Below, one piece after another: positions 49,200-60,249 of a stretch of 64,000 nt of DNA. Each line of letters starts with the position of its first letter. Within the stretch, counting starts at the first letter, position 1. The DNA is from Mycoplasmopsis meleagridis. GTDB lineage: Bacteria > Bacillota_I > Bacilli_A > Mycoplasmatales > Metamycoplasmataceae. The position numbers and the translations under genes were made by a program. The stretch is taken from assembly GCF_900660695.1 (NCBI RefSeq), contig NZ_LR215042.1:372001-436000 (forward strand). Direction: 5' to 3'. The notes under the pieces were generated by a model. The model was not told where the DNA came from. It saw only the letters and a list, made by a program, of their open reading frames with translations, and searched no databases.

Positions 49200-49748
49200 T
49201 TAATTATTTAAAGCGATAAACAAAATGTATATTTTTCCATATTTTTTTCATTTTTGCAAAACTAGACCATCTTTAAGAATTATGTTATGTAGAGAGTCAG
49301 TTTCTACTACAATAATTCCGTTAATGCTTAAAAGTTTATTGTCATAAATGTAGTTAATGCATTTGTTTATTAATTCATATTCTTTAAAAGGAGCATCCAT
49401 AAAAAAATAATCAAACTTTTTACCAATTGAATGCTTTAAAAAATCAAGAGCATCACTTTTATAAATAGTTAAATTATTAACGTTCAATATCTCTTTGTTT
49501 CTATTGATTGTTTTTATTGCCTCTGTATTGTTATCAACAAAATAAACTTTCATCGCCCCATTACTAAGTGCTTCAAAACCCATCGAACCACTTCCCGCGA
49601 AAAGATCAACAACTAATTTATCTTTTATGTCATATCTAATTGAATTGAAAATTGCTTCTCTTACTCTGTCCATTGTTGGTCTAGTAGAAAAAGTATTAGG
49701 TTGTTCTATTTTTCTAGATCTATAAATACCAGAAATAATTCTTAACAT
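49200..49748 (-). CDS. rsmD: 16S rRNA (guanine-966 N2)-methyltransferase
   Basis: SAM-dependent methylase of 182 aa acting on G966 of 16S rRNA. MLRIISGIYRSRKI is the family start; STRPTMDRVREAIFN follows; the SAM-binding motif is VVDLFAGSGSMGFEALSNGA (about residues 45-64), then VYFVDNNTEAI. The catalytic motif, usually DPPF/NPPY, reads FMDAPFKEY, with Ala for the first Pro. A TGA-Trp near the end extends the frame by 15 codons beyond a standard-code reading. Follows the Smr gene by 9 bases. Confidence 0.92.
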
Positions 49749-49757
49749 ATTTACCTT

Positions 49758-50141
49758 TTATAAGTTATTTAATAAATCATCTTGTTCATTTTCGTCTAAA
49801 GTATTATAAATTTCATAAAGTTCATTGATATTAAGTTTTTGACTAGTTTTAAAATTGGAATATTTGATTGAGTTTTTTCTTTTAACTAAAAAGGCACCAC
49901 CATTATTAGTCATTTCATATTCTAAATTATTGAAATCTAAAATTTCTTCAACATAATTTTTTAAAGATTTTTTACCTTTACCAGAAATAATTAATATTTG
50001 ATCTAAATTACCATTTTTAACTTTATCCAGAGCAAATTCAACTTTACCAATAATTTCTTTTCTTTCATATCCATGCAAATCCAAAGAAATTAATTCATTA
50101 TCGTTTTCATGAACATTATTTATTTTTTTAATTTTTGACAT
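49758..50141 (-). CDS. Smr domain protein
   Basis: Stand-alone Smr protein of 127 aa. The Smr motifs are LDLHGYERKE (about residues 21-30) and IISGKGKKSLKNYVEE (about 51-66); the usual HGxG element appears as SGKGKKS. Smr domains occur at the end of MutS2 and as small nucleases; no MutS2 core is present here. Start ATG at 50141 chosen, which lies inside the mutM end (22-base overlap). C-terminal Asn/Glu-rich tail has no recognised motif. DNA or RNA nicking activity is possible, not shown. Confidence 0.8.
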   Translation of the reverse strand: MSKIKKINNVHENDNELISLDLHGYERKEIIGKVEFALDKVKNGNLDQILIISGKGKKSLKNYVEEILDFNNLEYEMTNNGGAFLVKRKNSIKYSNFKTSQKLNINELYEIYNTLDENEQDDLLNNL

Positions 50142-50947
50142 TTTGGACAAAAATAAGTTCCTCTTTGATTTACAAAAATTTTTTCAATTTTATGACCGCA
50201 CATTACACAAGCGTCGCCTTCATGATTATGAACTTTTAAAAAATTTTGAAAATTTCCTTTAGCTCCATCTACTGAACGATAAGACTGAATTGATGAACCA
50301 CCATTTTTTAATGATTCATCCATAATTCTTCCTGCTGATATAATTAATTTTTTAAATTCATTTTTGGTTAAGTTAGACACTTTTTCTGTTGGATTAATAT
50401 TAACATCAAATAAAGCCTCATTTGCATAAATGTTGCCTATTCCTAATATGTAAGTTTGATCTAAAAGTAGAGTTTTAATAGGTATTTTTTTATTTTTTAC
50501 TTTCTCGTAAAGTTCATCAATATTAGTTTCTTTGGGAACTTTTCCTAATTTGTTTAATGGAGGAGTTGTAAAAAGTTCATTACTGTATTTAAAATGAAAA
50601 GTACCAAATTGACGATAATCATTATAAAATAGAGCTGATTCGTCAGAAAACGTAAAAACTACATAATCATGTGCCTCTAATTGTCTTCTTCTTTTATAAG
50701 TGTTATATTTTCCTGTCATTCTTAAATGACTAATGATATGTTTATGATTTGTTAAATTGAAAATTATATGTTTTCCTAAATTAGTTACATTAATAATTGT
50801 TTCATTAACGAGTAAATTAATAAAGTTTTCAACGTCTATATCCTTAATCATTTTGTCTTTAAAAACTTCAACTAATTTAATTGTTTTACCTGAAACTTTA
50901 TTATTTAAATCATTAGTAACTGTAATAACTTCTGGCAATTCTGGCAT
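50120..50947 (-). CDS. mutM: Formamidopyrimidine-DNA glycosylase
   Basis: Base-excision repair enzyme for 8-oxoguanine and formamidopyrimidines, 275 aa. The catalytic N-terminus MPELPEVITV (Pro2 nucleophile, Glu3), LGIGNIYANEALF helix-two-turn-helix (about residues 167-179), GGSSIQSYRSVDG and the C-terminal zinc finger CVMCGHKIEKIFVNQRGTYFCPKC (four Cys) are complete. It lacks a strong ribosome site. First gene of mutM-smr-rsmD. Confidence 0.96.
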   Translation of the reverse strand: MPELPEVITVTNDLNNKVSGKTIKLVEVFKDKMIKDIDVENFINLLVNETIINVTNLGKHIIFNLTNHKHIISHLRMTGKYNTYKRRRQLEAHDYVVFTFSDESALFYNDYRQFGTFHFKYSNELFTTPPLNKLGKVPKETNIDELYEKVKNKKIPIKTLLLDQTYILGIGNIYANEALFDVNINPTEKVSNLTKNEFKKLIISAGRIMDESLKNGGSSIQSYRSVDGAKGNFQNFLKVHNHEGDACVMCGHKIEKIFVNQRGTYFCPKCQKLKK

Positions 50948-51070
50948 AAAAATAATTATATTCTTAATTTTGAATAACTTACATTTTTTAAATTAATCAT
51001 TAATTAGAAAAAAGTAATAAAAAATACCTAATATTCTCCGTTTTTATTATTTTTTGGTATTTTTATTAAT

Positions 51071-51640
51071 ATGAAAATAACAAACTATGACTACGAAATT
51101 ACTTCTAATTGCTTTTATGAAGAAAATTCTCATACATTTTTAAAAAATAGCGCAATTAATACTAAAGGAGAACGCTTTATTAGTTTTGATTTAAAATGAA
51201 CAAAGATTAAAGATGCCAAATCATACGCATTAGTTTTAATTGACTATGAAGCTTCAAGAGTAATAGGACAAGCTTTTGTTCACTGAATTGTGGCTAACAT
51301 TAAACAAAATTATTTAGAATTAGGTGCTAATATAAATAATAAAAATATTATTCAAGGTCTTAATTCTACTGTCGAAGGAGCCTCGGATAATAGAAAAGGC
51401 ACAATTATAGAATGTGTTCCTGGAGGATTTAAAAATAATGCGGATAAAGCTGCTGACTTTTTTCCTCCAATGCCTCCTGACGATAGACATCTTTATACTG
51501 TTAAAATTTATGCACTTGATATAGAAAAAATCAATTTAGAAAATGGATATCATTTAAGTGAATTGTATGAAGAAATGCACAATCATATTATTACTGAATT
51601 TGAAACTCATTTTTGATTTAATCCTGAAGGAGACAAATAA
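51071..51640 (+). CDS. PEBP/YbhB family protein (first copy)
   Basis: Cytoplasmic protein of 189 aa of the phosphatidylethanolamine-binding / YbhB-YbcL family, function in bacteria uncertain. Family blocks: SYALVLIDYEAS (about residues 56-67), FVHWIVANI (about 75-83, TGA for Trp), and MPPDDRHLYTVKIYALD (about 139-155). Near the end TGA-Trp extends the frame to TAA at 51638. The stop overlaps the start of a paralogue as TAATG. Confidence 0.85.
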
Positions 51641-52299
51641 TGAAAATAGGAAATAACGATTTTGTCAAATCTGAAATGATTAAAGAAAATGGCTATTTAT
51701 TAGATCATGGAGGGGCATTAAATAATTATAATCAAACTCCTTTTCCTTCTTTTTCTCCTGACTTTGAATGAAAAAGAAATCCAAATGCTAAATCATATGC
51801 TATTTTAATTGAAGATTTTCAAGCATCAAAAGTTATTGGTATGCCTTTTATTCATTGAGTAGCTTTAAATATAAAAGATAACAAATTAAGAGCTAACCAA
51901 TCTTATGAAGATTATCAAAAATGAATAGCTAGTGGTAAAAAAAATTATACAGATGACATTCTTTGACAAGGACATAATTCATCTGTAAATAAAACTTTAT
52001 TTTCTAATAACAAAAATAATAAGGAATTAGGCGGAATTTTGCCTGAAGTTTTTACTTCACAAAGTGAAGAAGGTTCACTATTATATTTTGGTTGTTATCC
52101 TCCTGATAAAGATCATATTTATACAGTAAATATTTATGCTTTGGATGTTGAAGCTAATGAACTAAAATATTATAAAAACCATCTAAATGAAGAACATAAA
52201 CTAAATAAACCTTTCTATGTTGGCGATTTCATCCAAGCCATTCATAAACATGTTATTGAAAAACAAGTTCTACTATTTAAATATAAAAAAGTTGATTAA
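51640..52299 (+). CDS. PEBP/YbhB family protein (second copy)
   Basis: Paralogue of the preceding gene, 219 aa, translationally coupled by TAATG. Same blocks: SYAILIEDFQAS, FIHWVALNI, and YPPDKDHIYTVNIYALDV. It has an insertion of some 30 residues (SYEDYQKWIASGKKN...) in the middle that the first copy lacks. Six TGA-Trp codons. A tandem pair in an operon suggests a heterodimer or divergence after duplication. Confidence 0.85.
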
Positions 52300-52313
52300 T
52301 AAATTTATTTTTC

Positions 52314-52354
52314 AATAATAAAAAATAGCACTAGAAATGCTATTTTTTATTATT
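52314..52354. terminator. Bidirectional terminator between PEBP genes and ldh
   Basis: Seventeen-bp stem (52314-52330 with 52338-52354), core AAATAGCA/TGCTATTT, seven-base loop, A/T-rich ends on both strands. The ldh stop codon begins at its edge. Confidence 0.85.
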
Positions 52355-53334
52355 TATTTGTTAGACTTTAAATCAACATTTAAATTTAAAGTTGCTAATA
52401 TTTCTTCATGTACTTTCGCCATATGAGAAGTTGATTCTTCAAATAATTTTCTTTCTCTATCAGAAAAACTTACTTTTAATGGTAAATATTCATAACCATT
52501 TTTCCCTAAAATTACAGGTATAGAAGTATAAATACCGGCATTATTATAACTTTTTGGTAGCATTACACCAATGGTCATAATTAAACGTTTATCATTTAAA
52601 ATACAATCAACAATTTCAAAAATAGAAGTACCTATTCCAAATTGAGTATTACCTTTTCTTGAAAAAATATAGAATGCTTCGTCAATAGTTTTTTTCTCAA
52701 TTTCTGGTAGCATTTCTTTTTTAATTTTTCTACTTTTCAAAATATTTTCTAAACTACTATCTGCTATTTTTAATGTTGATCAAATTGGAACAGCTCCTGC
52801 TCCATGTTCACCTAAAACACTACCTTGAATCGAATCAGAAGAAACATTAAATTTTTCAGCAATGAATTTTCTAAATCTAGCTGAGTCTAATAAAGTTCCT
52901 GTAGAAATAACTTTTTTAGCTGGAATTTTGCATGCATAGGTAAAAATAGAAGCCATAACATCACAAGGATTTGCTGCAACAATTACTACACCTTTAAATT
53001 TTGAAGCAACTAAATCATCACCAAACGATTTCATCAATTTAGCGTTTGCTTCAGCTAAGGCTAAACGATCATTAAAATCCTTACCAGCAGGAATAGATGC
53101 GGCAATAAGAACAATAGAAGCATCTTTAGAATCTTCTAATAATGTTCCGGTTCTGAAAGTAGAATTATTTCTTGGCATTAAAGCCACCATATCTTGAAAA
53201 TCATGAATATGAGCATTGCATATTTCTTCGTTTTTATCGACAAAAACGAATTCTGCTTGCATGCCTCTTGCTAATGCAATGTTAACAAATGTAGCACCCA
53301 CATTACCCATTCCGACAATAATAATTTTTTGCAT
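52354..53334 (-). CDS. ldh: L-lactate dehydrogenase
   Basis: Reduces pyruvate to lactate with NADH, 326 aa. N-terminal dinucleotide fold VGMGNVGATFVNIALARG (about residues 6-23); VAANPCDV (usual NPVDI); catalytic His in GEHGAGAVPIW (about 179-189), where the common GEHGDS is GEHGAG. TGA-Trp follows. AGAGGAAAA precedes the ATG. Suggests some sugar or pyruvate metabolism beside arginine fermentation. Malate dehydrogenase is the alternative, but GEHG with these neighbours and the length fit LDH. Confidence 0.9.
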
Positions 53335-53460
53335 TTTTCCTCTTGAATAAACAATATTTATTATGTTATTTTATTATTAAAAATCTTATATATTATAAAA
53401 CTTAATATCCAAATAGTATTAATTAATGAACTTAAATTTAAAGTAATTTTAAAATAAAAA

Positions 53461-53481
53461 ATCTTCGCAACAAGCGAAGAT
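53461..53481 (-). terminator. Terminator of the tRNA cluster
   Basis: ATCTTCGC (53461-53468) pairs with GCGAAGAT (53474-53481), loop of five, followed on the minus strand by a TTTTTATTTT tract. It lies 14 bases after tRNA-Phe. Confidence 0.85.
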
Positions 53482-53495
53482 ACATTTTAATGATA

Positions 53496-53571
53496 TGGTG
53501 GCTCCGGCAGGAATCGAACCAGCGACACACGGAGCTTCAGTCCGTTGCTCTACCAACTGAGCTACAGAGCC
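53496..53571 (-). tRNA. tRNA-Phe(GAA)
   Basis: 76 nt with encoded CCA. Acceptor GGCTCTG/CGGAGCC, anticodon loop CTGAAGC within ACGGA/TCCGT. Last in the eight-gene block. Confidence 0.96.
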
Positions 53572-53572
53572 A

Positions 53573-53649
53573 TGGCGGTCCAGACGGGAATTGAACCCGC
53601 GATCTTCTCCGTGACAGGGAGACGTATTAAACCACTTTACCACTGGACC
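53573..53649 (-). tRNA. tRNA-Asp(GTC)
   Basis: 77 nt with encoded CCA and the G73 typical of Asp. Acceptor GGTCCAG/CTGGACC, anticodon loop CTGTCAC within TCTCC/GGAGA. One base from tRNA-Phe. Confidence 0.96.
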
Positions 53650-53652
53650 AAT

Positions 53653-53728
53653 TGGTGGCGGAGGTTGGACTTGAACCAACGACCTCAGGGTTATGAGCCC
53701 TGCGAGATACCAGCTTCTCCACTCCGCG
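53653..53728 (-). tRNA. Initiator tRNA-fMet(CAT)
   Basis: 76 nt with encoded CCA. Three G-C pairs in the anticodon stem (CAGGG/CCCTG) around loop CTCATAA mark the initiator. The first acceptor position is unpaired: C1 faces C72, where most bacterial initiators have C1-A72. Confidence 0.93.
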
Positions 53729-53764
53729 ATGTGATAATAATTTTGGTGTTTCTTAAGAAACAAA

Positions 53765-53857
53765 TGGCGGGTGATGAGGGATTCGAACCCCCGCGGGCCG
53801 TGAAGCCCCTGGCAGTTTTCAAGACTGCTCCCTTCAACCAGGCTTGGGTAATCACCC
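53765..53857 (-). tRNA. tRNA-Ser(TGA)
   Basis: 93 nt class II tRNA with long variable arm, G73 and encoded CCA. Acceptor GGGTGAT/ATCACCC, anticodon loop CTTGAAA within GCAGT/ACTGC. Confidence 0.95.
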
Positions 53858-53858
53858 A

Positions 53859-53934
53859 TGGTGGACCCAACAGGATTCGAACCTGTAACCGACCGGTTAT
53901 GAGCCGGTTGCTCTAACCGTTGAGCTATAGGTCC
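53859..53934 (-). tRNA. tRNA-Ile2(CAT), lysidine type
   Basis: 76 nt, anticodon loop CTCATAA within ACCGG/CCGGT. Acceptor GGACCTA/TGGGTCC and the body resemble mycoplasma tRNA-Ile for AUA, whose C34 is changed to lysidine by TilS. The other two CAT tRNAs here are the initiator and the elongator Met, which leaves Ile2 for this gene. Confidence 0.85.
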
Positions 53935-53961
53935 AAAAACAGTTAGGCTTTTCCATATAAA

Positions 53962-54038
53962 TGGTAGCGTCGATGAGAGTCGAACTCATGACCTTCCGGG
54001 TATGAACCGGATGCTCTAACCAACTGAGCTACAACGCC
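53962..54038 (-). tRNA. Elongator tRNA-Met(CAT)
   Basis: 77 nt with encoded CCA. Anticodon loop TTCATAC within TCCGG/CCGGA; acceptor GGCGTTG with a G1-T72 wobble, as in mycoplasma elongator Met. Its wobble base is the expected target of TmcAL (26093-26998). Confidence 0.92.
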
Positions 54039-54045
54039 GTATAAA

Positions 54046-54122
54046 TGGTGGAGGATATGGGATTCGAACCCACCACCCCTTGCGTGCAAGGCAAGTGCTC
54101 TAGCCAAATGAGCTAATCCCCC
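54046..54122 (-). tRNA. tRNA-Ala(TGC)
   Basis: 77 nt with encoded CCA. Acceptor GGGGGAT/ATCCTCC, anticodon loop CTTGCAC within CTTGC/GCAAG. Confidence 0.96.
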
Positions 54123-54125
54123 AAA

Positions 54126-54202
54126 TGGTGAAGAAGACAGGATTTGAACCTGCGACCACTTGGTCCCAAACCAAGCGCTCTACCAAGCTGAGCTACTTCT
54201 CC
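54126..54202 (-). tRNA. tRNA-Pro(TGG)
   Basis: 77 nt with encoded CCA. Acceptor GGAGAAG/CTTCTTC, anticodon loop TTTGGGA within CTTGG/CCAAG. First gene of the cluster. Confidence 0.96.
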
Positions 54203-54223
54203 AACTTATCAAAAAGTATAACG

Positions 54224-54253
54224 ATTATAACACATAATAAATACTTATGTAAA
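54224..54253 (-). promoter_or_regulatory. Promoter of the tRNA cluster
   Basis: TTTACA (54248-54253) and TATAAT (54224-54229) are separated by 18 bases, 22 bases upstream of tRNA-Pro. This is the clearest promoter in the window. Confidence 0.75.
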
Positions 54254-54401
54254 ACATTAAATTTTATTTTTTAGAAGTAACATAAGCTAAATTAATTTTA
54301 TATTATTTTGCATAATGTTATACTAAAAATATTTTCTTTTGGTTATATTAAGGAAATAATTTAAAAATAATTAAATTCTTATGTAAGTAGTACAAATATA
54401 A

Positions 54402-54442
54402 AAAAGACGAATTAACTTATGAAATAGTTTAATTCGTCTTTT
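54402..54442 (-). terminator. Terminator of the protease pair
   Basis: AAAAGACGAATTAA (54402-54415) pairs with TTAATTCGTCTTTT (54429-54442), 14 bp, directly after the stop of the first protease gene. Confidence 0.85.
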
Positions 54443-54444
54443 AA

Positions 54445-57400
54445 TTATTCACCCATATGTTTAGGTTCAGTAATTCAATAAGGAGGATTTATAGTAGGAT
54501 CATTAGCACTCATTTTAAGTACATTAAGTGATAATGAATTGGTATTTTTTTGATCTAATACTTCAAGAGGATTATCATTAACTAAACCAAAGTAGTTATA
54601 TTGCACAGTATTATTATTGTTTCCATTATAAGAATTATGATAATTTACTCAAGCTGTTGCAGCCCAGTAAGCAACAGCAGAATTTATCGAAGCAATATAA
54701 TTACCTTCATCGTCAACAATGCCGGTTCCTGATTGGCCCCCTCTAATAACCAAAGGATTATAATTCAAGTTTGTTATATTAGAGTTTCTACCATAATATT
54801 CCGCATTTTCACCGCTGCTTATTCTGCTCATAATAGTATTAACTTGAATTAAGCCAGGAAAGCCTGTAAACATTCTAAAAGCAGTGAAAATAGGTTTACT
54901 TTCTCAAGATTTATTATTTCTATTTAACGCCTGTAAAATTCAGTAATAATTATCCTTATTGTAGTCATTTATAGGCATATTTGGCATATGCTTGATGTTC
55001 TCATATCATCTAGCAGTAGCATATTTACCTTGACTTTTCGCCGTTTTAATGACGTCATTAATATCTATCATAAAGACTGTTAAATCTCTAAAAACATTTT
55101 GACTTGTGCCATCAATAGATTTATTTTTCTTACCGGTTCAAATTGCTAAATATTTAGTTCAAATGCTATTATTACTATCTCTGTGTGTGTTATTTGAAAA
55201 AATTTCATTCTTTAAATCAGCGTTAAAGATATTTACTTTTTTTCATGAACCTAATCAAGGTGTATCAACTAAAGATTCATTATTAAGAACATGGTGATTA
55301 GTTACTAAATAATATCTGCCATCTTCAGGATCGTTATTCACTTTACCTAAAAATAAGGCACTTCCATTTGATAAAGAAATTGATCTATTAACTACTTCTT
55401 TAAATCTTGTATCTGTGTAAGTTAAGTGACCATATTCACGATCTAATTTATAACCTTCATGCCATTTATAAGGCAACATTTGGTTAGGATCATACTTAAA
55501 CAATTGTCCATGGTTGTAACCTTCATTATAAATATAATAAGGCATACCGTCTGGTGTTACAGTAATATGGTTATAATCAAAGGTATTAGTTTCATATTTG
55601 TTGAATTTTTCATTAGCAGTCTTATTAGCATATTCAATATTAACAAGAGCGCCTAAATTATTACTGAAAAATACCGCTTGTTCTGGATCAAATTTCTTTT
55701 CCGGTAATGATGCACTATAAACACCATTATTACCATAGTAGACTCTGCTAGCAAACTTATCACCAACAATTTTATAGCCATTATTATCAGTTAATTCATA
55801 AGTAAACTTAATTCCTTCATCAGCAAGTAAAAATGTCACTTGATAAGAAGCCTTAATATTATTTACAGTGTCAGTTTCGCCTGTGAAAGTTAAAACTTTT
55901 TTGCTTACTAATTCATCTCAATTAATAGAAAAATTTAAACCCTTGTTATAGTTTACTATTCTGTTAAATCTATCATTATCGATGTAAAGTAAATTAGTAT
56001 TAAAATGGAGGTTAATTTTAGCGTCTTTATTTGTGCTATTTTTACCTAATAAGGGCATGAAATAGTCTTTTTTGAGCAATCAGGTAACTTTTCTTTTTTC
56101 TTCCGAAACTTTAAATAAGTTATCTTTATAATTAAGTTCGATTCTTCTTCTTCTTAAAATGTAATTATCGCTTAAAAAGGCTTTTTTCATGTAATAATCA
56201 GCATTAAGTTGGTCAAGGATTTGACTAGTCGTTAAGCCAAATGATTTATCTTTAGCTTGATTCTTAAAGCCGCTTAATTCATATCAAATATCACCGTTAA
56301 TAGTTTTTTTATTGTTAAGATGGCCTATAAAATCTACATATTTAAGTCTAATAAAAACTTTTTGATTATTATGACTATCTTTTAAGATTTTTACATCTCT
56401 AATTTGCAAGTTATCTTTATTGTTGAATTTAAAACTATGATAATTAGCACTATCTTTTAAAGTCAAGTATTTTTTAGAATTATTAGCTGTAGAATTTTTA
56501 ATATCATTACTAAATTCACTAATTGTTGTTTGACTAATTTTATCGTGATTGATATTTAAATCCTCATAAGTAAGATTATTAATTAAGGCAGTTGGGTAAG
56601 CATCCAATTTGTAATCATTTTCTAAATTTACAAGCTTAATTTCTTTGCCGCTTGTGTATCTTACATTTGAATTAGTTTTACTAATAAAGCCTATTTTAAA
56701 GGTTAATCAGCCTTTTCCCTTTTCATCATAACCACCGTTAGTATCGTAAAAATAGAAGTAAAAATCTTTACCTAATTGTGACAAATTCATATTGTTATCT
56801 TGATCTTCTAATGGAGAAATATTTAAGTAACTATTACTATCTTTTTTTCCTGTACTATTAAAAACTAATAATTTATCAAGATTATTAAAGGCGTTTTGGG
56901 AAACAAATAAGCCTGCATCAATTGTTCTTCTATCTCTTTGGTCTTTTAGATTGTAAGCATTGCCTTGAGCTAATCTATAAGTAAAGTTAGTTGAATTAAT
57001 TTTGTCGATCTGTTCTTTTCATTTACTAAGCTTGCTATCTGAAATTAAATCGTTTTTGTTTTCTATTTTATTTCCATTTTTATCAATGGTAAAAGTAGCT
57101 ACTGGTTGAAAATCTTTAGCTGTATAATTTTTTCCATTTAGTGGCTTAATATCAGTCTTTGTAAAGGTTTTAAAGCCTTGATATTTAAAAGCATTAGTTT
57201 TAAGACCAGTAAATTCATTATTCTTATAAAGACCAAAACTTATGTAAGCATAACCTTTATTATTGTCATATTTTACGCCATTAAAATCAGTTAAATCAAG
57301 GGGTAGAACTTTAATTTCATAAGCTCCTGCTTTAGGAAAAATATATATTTGATTTAGTTTTTCATAAGCATCGCTAGCTAATAGGTCTTCTTCCTTTTCT

Positions 57401-60219
57401 GAATTGAAATTATAGTCAGACAATAAAATTATTTTTTGTGCTTCATTATTAAGTACTAAATTAATAATGTCTAAATTTGCCGTATCTTGGCCAAAATAAG
57501 TGCTATTCATAACAAGAGGAATAGTAATAGTTTTATCATCTTTAGTTAATTTTAAATATAAATAAATTGATAAATTAGCATTATTTACTACCGTGTAATA
57601 AGTAGAACTTTTTTCAAATCTTTGTTCAGTATAACCTTTTCCGGTAGGAATTAATTCTTCTATTGTTCAACCATTAGTATTAAAATCGAAGATTTTTTTA
57701 ATAGTTTCTAATAATAATTGCTTAGAAATTTCATCTTTAGCAAAAACAAGTTTATCTATATCAACATTAGAATATTGAGCTAAATTATTATTTTTAATTT
57801 CAGTAGCAATATCTTTTAATGCATCTTCGATATTTTTATTAACTTCTTGGCCGTTAACTTCTTTTTTACCATAATTAAATTTATAATTTTGTACTTGATA
57901 TTTATTTAAAAAGTAACTTGAAAAGTTATAACTTAAATGCGAATTACTAAAATCTTTCTCTTTAGTATTAAAGAAAGCCATAAGATTGGTTTTATTAGTT
58001 AAGTCTTCTCAATCTTTGTCATATTTAAAAGGTAAATTATTAAAAGTTTTTACAATTGTGTTGCCAAATTTAAGATTTACGTTTGCATTAATGGTTGATC
58101 TATTAATTGTTGCTTCTTGTCTGCCTTTTAATGTATAAACTTTTTTATCATCACCAATTTGATTATAAATTGTGTTTTTGTCTATTTCATAGTCGAAAAC
58201 GTTACTTATTTTCTTAAATTTCTTTTTGAAAATTAGATTAAATATGTTCGCATTTTTTTCATCTCTTAAATCATAACCTGCAAATTGGTTAAGTAATTTA
58301 TAGTCAATATCAAAAAGTGAATTTAAGTCTGAGTATTTTACTTTATCTAAAATATCATTTAAGTTATTTGAAAAAGTAAGCTCCTCATCTTTAGTTTTAA
58401 TAGCGCCATCTTTAGTTGCTTTTAAAGTGTAATTCACCTTATTGATATCGTTTTCATCAACATGAATATTTTCAACTTTTACATCAATATTTTTATCATT
58501 AGTTAAATCAAGGAAAAACTTTGCATTATCAGAGCTCAAACTTGTCGAATAAAGCTTAATATTAGGGTGATTGGTTAATTTATTATTAATTACTGACTTG
58601 TAATTTTTAAAATAGTCATCAATTTCCAATTCAGCATTATATTTAGCAATATTTTTAAAACCTTTAATTGAGGCATTAATTCATGATGAATAAACTTTAG
58701 CATTATAAAAATTATCTTCAACAAGTTGATAATCAAAAGTGATTAAACCATTATTTTCATCTGCTGATAAATTTTTTATTTCATTTATTTTGTAACTAGG
58801 ATTGTTCAAATTATTTGTAATATTCGTTATTTTAGCGTCTTTTGCTAATATATTATCTTTGTCAGGATAATCAAAATTTATAGCTAAAGAATTAAGTTTT
58901 GTTTGTTCTTTATTGAGTAAGTTTTCTCAAGATAAACCCTGTTTAAAGCCGCCTATTTTCGTTTCCTTAGTATTACTTATAAAATGATTTGACTCATCAT
59001 TTACATTTTGTAATTGATATTGCAATTTAACAATTCCTTTTTCGTTATCAAAAGAAATTATTTCAGGATTAATTAATTTGACGTTTTCAGCTGTTTTAAG
59101 AGCAAATAAGTCACTTTTTGCATCAATTGCAAATGTGTCTTGAATATTAGGATATGTTATTTCGAAGTTATCATTATTTATTTTTCTATTTTCTTCTTCT
59201 AGTTTTTCAAGTTTTTCTTGTTTATTAGTTTTAAAACCTGTTAAATAAATAGTTTTTGAATTGCTACTTACATTCAAAAATTTATCTTGATAATTAAGTT
59301 TATAAGTTAATGATATAGTTCCTTTTTCGTCATTAGAATCAATATTTTCGATAACTATTTTTGTATTATTTGCCGGTGAAATAAGTTTATTCGTCAATTC
59401 TTCTAATGTTAATGATGAAGCTTTTCTTTCAGATCTATTAATATCCTTAAAATTTAATTGATCTTTTATTGAACTATCGTTTGATAAGTTAGTAAGCTCA
59501 GTGAATTTAATAATTTTTCTTTTATTAAGAGAATCAAATTTAGAATAAGTAAAAACTTTAGAATCAGAAACAACATTTTCATAATTGTCTTTTGTTGAAG
59601 ACAAATTAAGCTCAAGCTTTAATTGTCCAAGGTTATCATCATAAGAAAGCACCTGAATTTTATTTATTTTAGCTTGATTATGATGAGCTTCTTGTCACAC
59701 AACATTGTGCAAATTAAATTCTGAAGGGAGCGTGTTCTCAGCATTTAAATAATTTAATTCAATTAAATCTAGCAACGAATCTAAACGATTTTTTTCTGCT
59801 TTTTGAAATTCATTTAATTGCTTATCATCTTGGTTATTAATTTTGCTATCTGAAACTTTAAAATTAGAAATAACTGCATTCTTTTTCGAGCTTCTATATG
59901 TTTTGTTTTCATAATTTAAAGTCAAATAATATGAAACATTAAGAATACCTTTTGAATCGTCAAAACCGTCTATATTGACATCAGTTACATTAAATGTGTA
60001 TTTGTTATTTTCACTTACGTTAGCAATAATATTATCTTTTTTTGCTTCTGAAGCATTTATCAAGGAACTATTAGAATAACTAAATGATATAGTAGCTTCA
60101 TTAAAATCTTTATCAGCATCAAAAGTTTTAGTATTATCCACACAACTACTTAAAACAAAAGGTAGTGGTGTTAATACTAAAGAATTCAAAGAGATAATAT
60201 TTATTCTTTTTTTCTTCAT
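54445..60219 (-). CDS. DUF31 serine protease lipoprotein, mycoplasma Ig-protease (MIP) type
   Basis: Protein of 1,924 aa in one uninterrupted frame. The N-terminus is a lipoprotein signal with lipobox LSSC (Cys about residue 26), so it is anchored outside. About residues 30-540 hold several beta-rich repeats (FDDSKGILNVSYYL, NDEKGTISLTYKL, FDNEKGIVKLQYQL) like lipoprotein-17 domains. The C-terminal part is a trypsin-like DUF31 peptidase: His1643 in VTNHHVLNN, Asp1712 in FRDLTVF, Ser1830 in GGQSGTG. In other mycoplasmas such proteins (MIP) cut antibody heavy chains captured by a partner, MIB. I infer an antibody-cleaving role by family; the protein is far longer than the roughly 800-900 aa of described MIPs. 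AGGAAAG precedes the ATG; 30 bases from its paralogue. Confidence 0.85.
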
Positions 60220-60249
60220 CTTTCCTACTTTTTTTAAATATAAAATTAA

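Noticed and set aside
53449-53916. Long open frames on both strands of the tRNA block
   Set aside because: They run through five intact tRNA genes; the open frames are chance products of tRNA sequence.
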